Origin: Candidatus Caldipriscus sp. T1.2
Lineage (GTDB): Bacteria; Hydrothermota; Hydrothermia; LBFQ01
Length of the DNA stretch: 9,575 bases
Reading direction: 5' to 3'
Assembly: GCA_000980735.1 (NCBI GenBank)
Contig: LBFQ01000014.1
Location: 3,725 to 13,299 of the forward strand
The translations under genes and the position numbers were made by a program. Numbering within the stretch: position 1 is the stretch's first letter; the number at the start of each line of letters is the position of its first letter. Shown piece after piece: positions 1 to 6,560 of the stretch. A model generated the notes under the pieces. It was not told the DNA's origin, ran no database searches, and saw nothing but the letters and a program-made list of their open reading frames with translations.

Positions 1-897
1 CTAAAAAATTACGATAGATTTTCTTGGGATATAGAGATCTTTACAGGTAGCGTCCCTGAATACCACCAAATAGACCTCTCGGTAATATACCTTGAAGAGC
101 TTTCCCCAAAGATACCCGAACCCCCGCTTGATATCTTCGACGGGAGTTTTATTGACCTGTTGAAAAAGCTTGAAATTTCCCAATTTACGGGCATAGTAAT
201 TTATGAGGGTTATATTGCGATATTCAAAAGGGGTTTCCTTGGGGGAATCAGGAGTTTCGGTTCTTTAAGCAAAACGGGGGAAATTCTTGGGAGCCTTAGG
301 GGAAAGTACGGGAGGTTTTATCTGTTGGAGTTTGAACCAGTGGAGAAGGTGGCGGGATTTATATACGGTTTGAGGGATATAACGGATTCGCCCGCTGGAC
401 ATTGGGATGCAAAGAGAGTTAAAGCGATAAATGGGACGGTAGAAGTGAGCAGGGGATTTAACAAGATCTTGATAATTTCCGATGGGAGGGAGGTTTTGAC
501 GGTTTTGGGACTTTCGTCTCCACCAACTTTCACCGAAAATATCCCGAATTTATTTTTGCGTGGGAACCTCATAAGCACTTACCCATCAACGGAGGTGGAA
601 CCTGTATTTAAATACACATTCTCCGATACGGAAATCACCTCAAACCTCTTTTCCGAACTTGTAAATTCTTCGCGAAGGTTCCTCGGAGAAATTATATTCC
701 GAAGGGCATCGGAGAAGGCTTTTAATTATTCCCTACCAAAGGATCCATATCCAGACGAAGTTGTTGATACCTTAGTTTCCCAATACAGGAAATTTGAGAA
801 GGAAATTTCGGTTTTCACTGGGAAAGCTTGGAAACAAGAAAAGGAAAGGATCCTATCCAAATACCCCGAACATATTGTGAAATTATTCACCGCTTAA
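1..897 (+). CDS. Unrecognised protein, 5' end outside the window
   Basis: The frame is open from base 1, giving at least 298 residues before the TAA at 895-897. The true start therefore lies upstream, and the internal TTG at 160 is not a convincing start. I do not recognise a family with certainty. Residues about 46-88 (counting from base 1) run FDGSFIDLLKKLEISQFTG, then a hydrophobic strand and Lys/Arg-Gly turns. This resembles the opening of DUF4388/PATAN-type regulatory domains, where a short helix is followed by a 'TG' and a beta hairpin; the resemblance is by eye and weak. The rest is mixed alpha/beta, ending in a charged helical region (about 255-295). I see no signal peptide, membrane segment or cysteine motif in the visible part. 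The last 11 bases overlap the convergent gene ending at 887. Real coding sequence is supported by the length and by codon use like its neighbours. Confidence 0.75.
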   Translation, partial: LKNYDRFSWDIEIFTGSVPEYHQIDLSVIYLEELSPKIPEPPLDIFDGSFIDLLKKLEISQFTGIVIYEGYIAIFKRGFLGGIRSFGSLSKTGEILGSLRGKYGRFYLLEFEPVEKVAGFIYGLRDITDSPAGHWDAKRVKAINGTVEVSRGFNKILIISDGREVLTVLGLSSPPTFTENIPNLFLRGNLISTYPSTEVEPVFKYTFSDTEITSNLFSELVNSSRRFLGEIIFRRASEKAFNYSLPKDPYPDEVVDTLVSQYRKFEKEISVFTGKAWKQEKERILSKYPEHIVKLFTA

Positions 898-2620
898 AAA
901 CTTTCCTTATCTTCCTGCCATCAACTACGAAGTAAAATCCCCGTTTCTCAGGTCTTTCCACCCTTCTCCCATCAACTGAATAAACCGATAGACTTCCCCC
1001 CTCAATTTCCGATATATTTTCCTTTACATCCGTTGCGCATACGTTTATATAAAAAGCCCTTGATACCATATGTAGTAGAAGATCCCCCGAGTTTATGGCG
1101 TTATTCTCGTTTACATCAAACCATAATGCAACAAGTAAATCGTAAGTCCCCGCCGAGGTACCGGGTGGAACGACGAAATACCTACTTCTGGTGGAGGAAC
1201 CGGGAGGGATGGAAACCTTTATATCCCTCGGAGGGTCGCTTATGTAAGTTCCGTTGTACAAGGATGCCCCTATCATTATCTGGTTGTGGGTATCCTCGGC
1301 GTAGCTTTGAACGTTTAAGTCTATCCTGAAGGTGTCGCCTATGCATACATTCGTGGGAGTTGCGCTTACCGAGACGATCCTCATAGGAGTTGAGATCCTA
1401 TAACCCCCCGGAGAATAGTAATGCTCGTTTATCCACTTCCATGTAAATCCCCTGTTTGCCCACCTTGAGGATCCCCACTGGCACATACCCCTCCCGTGCC
1501 CGTAACATGCTCTACCCGAACATACGGTATCACGTACGCATGGCCAACTTGACCCCGTACCCGAATACCCATCCCCGCATCCGCAATTGTTGTTCTCCGC
1601 AGAATATTCCGATCTTGCTATATTTCCCGAATTCTCAAGCATTATACCTGAGGTGTATCTCGCAGCATTTATCGTTGAGGTGTAACTGTCGTTCGGATCC
1701 CAAACCTGACAACAGGTATTATCACAAATATCATATGAGGAGCTTATTGGATTTAAAACGTACCAGGCACCGTAAGACCTGTATGGTATTGCCCCCGCCC
1801 TCAGGGAATGCGCGGCCCAGCTTGCGATCCATTCGTCATCAAGTCCAAGCTGAACGTAAGTCTCAAGGGATACGATGCTAACGGAAGAGCACGTCCTACA
1901 ACTGCATGATCTACCGACCCTTATAGTGGAAGGGGGAGCAAGAAAGGGAGCAAACAGTTGGTAATCCTCATCGGAGGGTTTGGAAAATTTTTTTTTATCC
2001 TCTTCCGGCTCGTAATACTGTTTCTCCTCCTTTAATCCATGCTTCTTCTCCTCTATAACCTTTGAGTTTCCCTTCTTAAGCTGGGCGTTCATCCTCTGCG
2101 AACCCTCAAGGATAAAAACCCCAGCCTTAATATAAGAATTGTAGCCTTTCTTTGAGAAGATAACTTTCCCTTCGAGGGGCTTTTCCCCAGAACCCTTCAC
2201 GGGGAACTCCACCTGATAGTATCCATTATTGTTCGTTTTTGCGGAAAACTTACCATAAGGCGTGCTTATTTCAACCAAGACTCCACTAATGGGCGTCCTC
2301 GTCTCCGCATCAACCACCCATCCGTACCAAACCGCAAAGCCCTCCTTTGCCTTTGGGGGTTGAGGGATCTCCATGGGCATAAGCATAAAGTTTATTTCCC
2401 TCGGTGTATTTTTATCCACCTTTAGGTTTGTCCTTAGATCCCTGTATCCCAATGCGGATACCGAAATCTCGTAATTTCCCTCCTGTAGTTCCACATTTGC
2501 GAAACCGTTTTCCGTTGTTTTATAAACCGTCCCGTTTATCACCAGCGTTGCCCTTATTCCGTACCCAGTTATTGCATCCGTTATGCTGAAGTTTATTGTA
2601 TAACCCAACAGCCAAAGCAT
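887..2620 (-). CDS. Cysteine-rich SpoIID/LytB-domain surface protein with sorting-like tail
   Basis: This is a 577-residue protein from the ATG at 2620. Residues about 8-80 and 95-180 look like two carboxypeptidase-regulatory-like beta sandwiches, each ending in a GY turn. A charged Lys/Glu linker (about 185-220) follows. Residues about 238-408 match the SpoIID/LytB pattern: a Glu in LDDEW (E263) where the family has its catalytic Glu, then ICDNTCCQVW (298-307), GHGRGMCQWG (374-383) and an NEHYYSPGG ending. SpoIID proteins cleave peptidoglycan glycan strands during engulfment; LytB-type relatives are amidase modifiers. A CARDB-like sandwich (about 415-530) follows. The last 35 residues (SLSVYSVDGRRV, then GFYFV and a basic end) resemble type A sorting domains of type 9 secretion. 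There are 14 cysteines, 12 of them in or just before the SpoIID region, suggesting disulfides outside the cytoplasm. The ATG is preferred because TATAAT lies 7 bases upstream; an in-frame TTG at 2659 would add 13 residues and give a longer hydrophobic leader. Confidence 0.85.
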   Translation of the reverse strand: MLWLLGYTINFSITDAITGYGIRATLVINGTVYKTTENGFANVELQEGNYEISVSALGYRDLRTNLKVDKNTPREINFMLMPMEIPQPPKAKEGFAVWYGWVVDAETRTPISGVLVEISTPYGKFSAKTNNNGYYQVEFPVKGSGEKPLEGKVIFSKKGYNSYIKAGVFILEGSQRMNAQLKKGNSKVIEEKKHGLKEEKQYYEPEEDKKKFSKPSDEDYQLFAPFLAPPSTIRVGRSCSCRTCSSVSIVSLETYVQLGLDDEWIASWAAHSLRAGAIPYRSYGAWYVLNPISSSYDICDNTCCQVWDPNDSYTSTINAARYTSGIMLENSGNIARSEYSAENNNCGCGDGYSGTGSSWPCVRDTVCSGRACYGHGRGMCQWGSSRWANRGFTWKWINEHYYSPGGYRISTPMRIVSVSATPTNVCIGDTFRIDLNVQSYAEDTHNQIMIGASLYNGTYISDPPRDIKVSIPPGSSTRSRYFVVPPGTSAGTYDLLVALWFDVNENNAINSGDLLLHMVSRAFYINVCATDVKENISEIEGGSLSVYSVDGRRVERPEKRGFYFVVDGRKIRKVFKR

Positions 2621-2627
2621 AGGGAGA

Positions 2628-2633
2628 ATTATA
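2628..2633 (-). promoter_or_regulatory. Probable -10 box for leaderless SpoIID-like gene
   Basis: On the minus strand the sequence is TTATAAT followed by seven bases (TCTCCCT) and then the ATG at 2620. There is no Shine-Dalgarno. If the box is used, transcription would begin at or within a base of the ATG. I see no good -35 at 16-18 bp. If translation instead began at the TTG at 2659 this box would lie inside the gene, so it also bears on the choice of start. Confidence 0.55.
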
Positions 2634-2646
2634 AGGTGGTCCGCGT

Positions 2647-2652
2647 TAAAAT
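2647..2652 (+). promoter_or_regulatory. Probable -10 box for leaderless epimerase gene
   Basis: TTAAAAT is followed by six bases (TCCCCA) and the ATG at 2659, with no purine-rich ribosome site between. It lies 13 bp from the oppositely facing box at 2628-2633, so both divergent promoters share a 38-bp gap. No clear -35 is seen. Confidence 0.55.
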
Positions 2653-2658
2653 TCCCCA

Positions 2659-3111
2659 ATGATAGAGGGGGTGAAGGTAAAGGAGCTAAAGGTTATAGCG
2701 GATGATAGGGGAAGGCTTGCGGAGATCCTGAGAATTGACGACGAAATATTTGAGGGTTTCGGGCAGGTGTATTTTACCACCGCATATCCGGGTGTGGTTA
2801 AGGCTTGGCATGCCCACAGGTTCCAAACGGATTACATCACCTGCATTTCCGGTATGATAAAGCTCGTCCTTTACGATGAGAGGGAGGGAAGTCCCACATA
2901 CGGGCAATTTGAAGAATTTTACATAGGTATTCACAACCCGATTCTCGTAAAAATCCCCCCTATGGTCTGGCACGGATTTAAAAACATAGGCTTGGATGAG
3001 GCGATAGTCATAAACGTTATAACACGGCCCTATGATCATAAAAATCCGGATGAGCTTAGAAGACCAGCCCACGGGGATATCCCTTACGATTGGAGTAGGA
3101 AGGACAGGTAA
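2659..3111 (+). CDS. dTDP-4-dehydrorhamnose 3,5-epimerase-like cupin (RmlC family)
   Basis: This is a 150-residue single-domain cupin. RmlC enzymes epimerise C3 and C5 of dTDP-4-keto-6-deoxyglucose in the cytoplasm, on the route to dTDP-L-rhamnose for cell-surface polysaccharide. Family features visible are DDRG near residue 15, the strand leading to KAWHAHRFQTDY (49-59, where H51 sits at the place of the family's catalytic His), the glycine turn ISG (63-65), LYDEREGSPTYG (71-82), PPMVWHGF (100-107) and the closing YDHKNPDELRRP (125-136). It is shorter than classical RmlC (about 180 residues), and WHAH replaces the usual GLHFQ-type motif. A related reaction on another nucleotide sugar (3-epimerase or 3,4-ketoisomerase) is therefore possible. 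No other rhamnose-pathway gene is in the window. It starts divergently from the SpoIID-like gene, and its TAA directly abuts the TAA of uvrB. Confidence 0.88.
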   Translation: MIEGVKVKELKVIADDRGRLAEILRIDDEIFEGFGQVYFTTAYPGVVKAWHAHRFQTDYITCISGMIKLVLYDEREGSPTYGQFEEFYIGIHNPILVKIPPMVWHGFKNIGLDEAIVINVITRPYDHKNPDELRRPAHGDIPYDWSRKDR

Positions 3112-5124
3112 TTATATAATCTCGCCCAGCTCCCTAAGCTTATCCCTTATCACCATGGCCTTCTCAAACTCCAGGTTTTCCGCATAGAAATTCATAAGCT
3201 TCCTTAACTCCTTGACCGCCTTTGCTCTGGGTTTTTCCCTCAAAATTTCCTCTATTTTATCTTCCAGATCGCCCTCTTCTTTCGTTAGGATCCTCTCATC
3301 CGCCACCTCTGTAATCCTCAAAATCTCTTCCTTACTCTTCTTTACCGTCTTCGGCGTTATTCCGTGAATCCGGTTATATTCCAACTGTATCTTTCTCCTC
3401 CTTTCCGTTTCCTCTATGGCTTTCTTCATGGCATCCGTAATTTCATCCGCGTAAAGTATCACCTTTCCCGCGGAATTCCTAGCCGCCCTTCCTATGGTCT
3501 GTATAAGGGCAGTGTAAGATCTTAAAAATCCGGCTTTATCCGCGTCCGTTATCGCAACCAAGGAAACCTCCGGGAGATCCAAGCCCTCCCTAAGCAAATT
3601 TACCCCAACCAAAACGTCTATGTTCCCCAGCCTTAGATCCCTCAAGATCTTCACCCTCTCTATTGCATCCAGCTCGGAATGCAAATATCCTGCCTTTATG
3701 TTCATCTCCCTCAAATAATCCGCAACTTCTTCTGCGGACCTCTTCGTTATAGTCGTGATTAAAACCCTCTCACCCCTCCCTATAGTTTTCCTTATCTCCC
3801 CCAAAAGATCATCCATCATATTCTCCGTAGGTCTGACCTCAACTACTGGATCCGGAATCCCTGTGGGCCTGACGATCTGCTCCACCACCTCTCCCCCAAC
3901 AAGTTCAAGCTCAAATGGTCCGGGTGTTGCGGACATAAATATCACCTGATCCAAAAGGGACAAAAATTCATCAAACTTCAGGGGCCTGTTATCAAGGGCG
4001 GAAGGAAGCCTGAAACCATACTCTATCAAGTTCAACTTCCTCGTCCTATCCGCCTCGTACATTGCCCTCAACTGTGGAACCGTAACATGCGATTCATCTA
4101 TAACCGTCAAAAAGTTTTTGGGGAAGTAATCCAATAATGTCCAAGGCCTTTCACCCGGCTTCCTCCCCGTTATATGCCTTGAGTAGTTCTCTATTCCGGG
4201 ACAAAAACCGGTTGTCCTCAAGAGCTCTATATCGTACCTTGTCCTCTGTTCAAGCCTTTGGGCCTCAAGGAACTTACCCTGTTCCCTAAGTTCTTTCAAC
4301 CTCTCCTCAAGCTCTTTCTCTATGCTCTTTATCGCCCTCTCTATCCTCTCATCCCCTCCCAAGAAGTGGGAGGCTGGATAAAGCACAAACTCTTTAAGCT
4401 CCTTAACGGTTTTGAGGGAAACCGGCTCGAGGATCCTTATCCTCTCAATCTCCCTTCCGAAAAACTCCACCCTCAATATAAACTCCTCGTACGCGGGGAT
4501 TATATCAAGCACATCCCCCTTTATCCTGAACCTACCCCTCTGTAGCTCAATGTCGTTCCTCTCGTACCTTAAATCTATAAGCTTAAGGGCAAGATCCTTA
4601 AGGTTCCATTTATCCCCAACCCTTAATCTCAAAAAGCTTTCCCTTATTACCGCGGGATCATCAAGGGCATAAATTGACGAAACCGAAGCTACTACGATTA
4701 CATCTTCCCTTGAAAGGAGGGAGGAAATCGTCCTCAATCTAAGCCTCTCTATATCCTCGTTTATTACCGCTTCCTTGGGTATATAAGTGTCCGTTTGGGG
4801 AACGTAAGCTTCGGGCTGATAGTAATCGTAATAAGAGATGAAGTACTCAACCGCGTTTTCAGGAAAGAGGGCCTTGAGCTCCCCGTAAAGCTGGGCAGCT
4901 AAGGTTTTGTTGTGGGAGAGGATCAAAGTCGGCCTACCTATTCTAGCTATTACGTGGGCTATGGTGTATGTTTTACCTGTTCCCGTTGCACCCAAAAGTA
5001 CGGAAAACCTTTCCCCCCTCTTTATCCTCCTTACAAGCTCCTCTATTGCCTTAGGTTGATCCCCCGCGGGCTCAAAGGGCGCATGCAAAACAAAAGGCGA
5101 ACCTTCAAACTTATAAACAACCAC
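3112..5124 (-). CDS. uvrB: UvrABC excinuclease subunit B
   Basis: This is a full-length 670-residue UvrB, the damage-verifying helicase-like subunit of nucleotide excision repair; it takes DNA from UvrA and recruits UvrC. The motifs are in the expected order: Walker A GATGTGKT (45-52), the damage-probing beta hairpin YYDYYQPEAYVP (98-109), the Walker B box DESH (343-346), SAT (398-400), GVNLLREGLDLPEV (507-520), QTIGRAARN (542-550), and a C-terminal UVR domain (about 634-668) that contacts UvrC. No key residue appears lost. Translation starts at GTG; no better start exists between the prenyltransferase stop and this codon. A TATAAT lies 8 bases before the GTG, so the gene may have its own leaderless promoter as well as read-through from the upstream gene 17 bp away. 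I see no SOS-type operator in the short gap. Confidence 0.98.
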   Translation of the reverse strand: MVVYKFEGSPFVLHAPFEPAGDQPKAIEELVRRIKRGERFSVLLGATGTGKTYTIAHVIARIGRPTLILSHNKTLAAQLYGELKALFPENAVEYFISYYDYYQPEAYVPQTDTYIPKEAVINEDIERLRLRTISSLLSREDVIVVASVSSIYALDDPAVIRESFLRLRVGDKWNLKDLALKLIDLRYERNDIELQRGRFRIKGDVLDIIPAYEEFILRVEFFGREIERIRILEPVSLKTVKELKEFVLYPASHFLGGDERIERAIKSIEKELEERLKELREQGKFLEAQRLEQRTRYDIELLRTTGFCPGIENYSRHITGRKPGERPWTLLDYFPKNFLTVIDESHVTVPQLRAMYEADRTRKLNLIEYGFRLPSALDNRPLKFDEFLSLLDQVIFMSATPGPFELELVGGEVVEQIVRPTGIPDPVVEVRPTENMMDDLLGEIRKTIGRGERVLITTITKRSAEEVADYLREMNIKAGYLHSELDAIERVKILRDLRLGNIDVLVGVNLLREGLDLPEVSLVAITDADKAGFLRSYTALIQTIGRAARNSAGKVILYADEITDAMKKAIEETERRRKIQLEYNRIHGITPKTVKKSKEEILRITEVADERILTKEEGDLEDKIEEILREKPRAKAVKELRKLMNFYAENLEFEKAMVIRDKLRELGEII

Positions 5125-5132
5125 GGAAATGT

Positions 5133-5138
5133 ATTATA
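5133..5138 (-). promoter_or_regulatory. Probable -10 box for uvrB
   Basis: On the minus strand TTATAAT is followed by eight bases (ACATTTCC) and then the GTG start of uvrB. It fills most of the 17-bp gap after the prenyltransferase stop codon. There is no Shine-Dalgarno. A TTGACA at 5167-5162 on the same strand is 23 bp away, too far for a standard -35. Confidence 0.5.
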
Positions 5139-5141
5139 AGG

Positions 5142-6506
5142 CTAAATCAACTTATCAAGTATGTCAAGGAGCAAGGAAAGGATCAGGACGTTTGAGAAGG
5201 ATGTTTGAAGTTGGGCGGTGAAGAAGTCAAGCATCCCCTTCTGTATATAGTTTGGTTTGAAAGCCCAAGAGATATTCCTAAGGGCCTGAGGTAGGGTTAT
5301 ATAAACCGCCAAAGACCATATGGGCCAGATCTTGAAGGCTATAAGTATGGGAACGAGGATATACGCGCTCAAAATTAGTAAGGCGTAGTAATACTTTGAT
5401 AGCTCGGGTCCCAGGATCCCGGCAAAGGTCCTGTATCCTGCCCTAACGTCGTCGTATATATCCCTCATATTGTTCCCATGAAGGATCCCAACTATTAGTA
5501 GGGATACGGGCATATAACCTAAGAAGGCTTTCGCATCGAGGGTTTGAGTTTGAACATAGTAAGAACCCGCGGATATCAAGGACCAGGCGAGAAAGACCGC
5601 TACATCTCCGAGGGCAAGGTACTTCCAACCTATGGGCACAAAAGCGTAGAAAAAACCGAGTATAAACCCAATTCCGATTAGATATAGGATCACCTTATCA
5701 AAGTTCAATAGATACCAAAGTGCCAAACCGCTCAGGAGGGCTATACCGTAAAGGAACATTGATAGGAGTAAAACCTCGGAGGGTTTAAGTAGTTTATCCA
5801 CTATCACCCTGCTTGAGCCCAAGGTGTCCCACCTATCCGCTCCTTTTTTATAATCGAAGTAATCCGCGCTCGCATTTACCGCGAGATGAACCGAAACCGC
5901 GCCGATTAAGGTAAGTAAAAACCTTAACAGGTCAAATTTTCCGGAAATTAAGGTGCCAACAATAACAGCCGCGATAGTGGCGTATATGACCCACGGCCTC
6001 GTAGCCTGAACGTAAAGCTTCCACTTTGGCGTTTTGGGATATAATTCTTTTAACTTCTTGAAATCCTCCTCATTGAAGTTTATCTCAAAGCGCGGAATCC
6101 AACCCTTTGAGAAGTCGCTCACGAAAACCCTAGTGGGCACTATCCTAACTATAGTCGTGGGAACGATCTTTAAAAAGGGTATTATGGGGAAGTTTTTTCT
6201 CACTACTATTGTCCTTTCCCTCTCGTAATCGCTTGATGGTCCTATTATCTCAGCCCTACCGTATCCCTGAATAAACCTATCGGGCGACCCCTTCTCTATT
6301 ACAAAATAAACCTCTGGGTTCTCCTTGATGTTGCTTAAAGTATGCCCCTGATCCTCTAAAGCGACGTAAATATACCCATCCTCATCCCCATAATACGTCT
6401 TCGCGGACCAAACCATCCCATCCCTGTTCTTTGTTGTTATAGTTATTGTGTTGTTTGAAGCTAATATTTCCGCGAACCTTCTAAGCATCTCTTCGCGGCT
6501 AAGCAT
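5142..6506 (-). CDS. Flavin split-barrel domain fused to a MenA-like UbiA prenyltransferase
   Basis: This is a 454-residue two-domain protein. Residues about 1-135 look like a pyridoxamine-5'-phosphate-oxidase-like FMN-binding split barrel: TITITTKNRDG, YIYVALEDQG, NIKENPEVYFVIEKG and GYGRAEIIGP follow the family's strand order. From about 165 to the end it is a UbiA-type integral membrane prenyltransferase with roughly eight or nine hydrophobic segments. It carries both Asp-rich Mg-prenyl-diphosphate motifs, NASADYFDYKKGAD (211-224) and NNMRDIYDDVRAG (345-357). The SSRVI and NNMRD sequences point to the MenA branch, which prenylates dihydroxynaphthoate for menaquinone, but substrate cannot be read from sequence. 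The split barrel would sit in the cytoplasm. It is the first gene of a likely two-gene unit with uvrB. The ATG is preceded by TAAAAT and a 7-base spacer, with no Shine-Dalgarno. Confidence 0.92.
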   Translation of the reverse strand: MLSREEMLRRFAEILASNNTITITTKNRDGMVWSAKTYYGDEDGYIYVALEDQGHTLSNIKENPEVYFVIEKGSPDRFIQGYGRAEIIGPSSDYERERTIVVRKNFPIIPFLKIVPTTIVRIVPTRVFVSDFSKGWIPRFEINFNEEDFKKLKELYPKTPKWKLYVQATRPWVIYATIAAVIVGTLISGKFDLLRFLLTLIGAVSVHLAVNASADYFDYKKGADRWDTLGSSRVIVDKLLKPSEVLLLSMFLYGIALLSGLALWYLLNFDKVILYLIGIGFILGFFYAFVPIGWKYLALGDVAVFLAWSLISAGSYYVQTQTLDAKAFLGYMPVSLLIVGILHGNNMRDIYDDVRAGYRTFAGILGPELSKYYYALLILSAYILVPILIAFKIWPIWSLAVYITLPQALRNISWAFKPNYIQKGMLDFFTAQLQTSFSNVLILSLLLDILDKLI

Positions 6507-6513
6507 AGAAGGT

Positions 6514-6519
6514 ATTTTA
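6514..6519 (-). promoter_or_regulatory. Probable -10 box for prenyltransferase fusion gene
   Basis: On the minus strand TTAAAAT is followed by ACCTTCT (seven bases) and the ATG at 6506. No purine-rich ribosome site is present. The region upstream is a T-rich stretch with no clear -35. Confidence 0.6.
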
Positions 6520-6547
6520 AGGGGGTTAAAAAGATAAAAAACACCGT

Positions 6548-6553
6548 TAAAAT
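6548..6553 (+). promoter_or_regulatory. Probable -10 box for the acyl-CoA dehydrogenase operon
   Basis: TTAAAAT is followed by ACCCTCT (seven bases) and the ATG at 6561. This is the mirror image of the facing promoter, differing by one base in the spacer. A GTTAAA about 17 bp upstream (near 6525-6530) is a weak -35 candidate. No Shine-Dalgarno is present. Confidence 0.6.
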
Positions 6554-6560
6554 ACCCTCT

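Noticed and set aside
877..890. Inverted repeat GTGAA-ATTA-TTCAC near the first convergent junction, considered as a terminator
   Set aside because: The stem is only 5 bp, AT-rich, and followed by no T run on either strand; it lies within coding sequence.
160..897. The TTG at 160 as the start of the first gene
   Set aside because: The same frame is open to base 1 with normal codon use, and there is no promoter or ribosome site before the TTG, so the gene is cut by the window edge.
1456..1881. A 141-codon open frame on the plus strand
   Set aside because: It is antisense to the SpoIID-domain gene, rich in Arg, Pro, Tyr and Ser without domain pattern, and has no start signals; it is a shadow frame.
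3111..3120. Ten-base palindrome ATTATATAAT at the epimerase/uvrB junction, with TATAAT on both strands
   Set aside because: It is made of stop codons and low-complexity A/T, and no ATG or GTG follows at 6-8 bases on either strand, so it does not fit the promoter pattern.
5162..5167. TTGACA on the minus strand upstream of uvrB as a -35 box
   Set aside because: It is 23 bp from the TATAAT, outside the 15-19 bp range, and lies in the prenyltransferase coding region.
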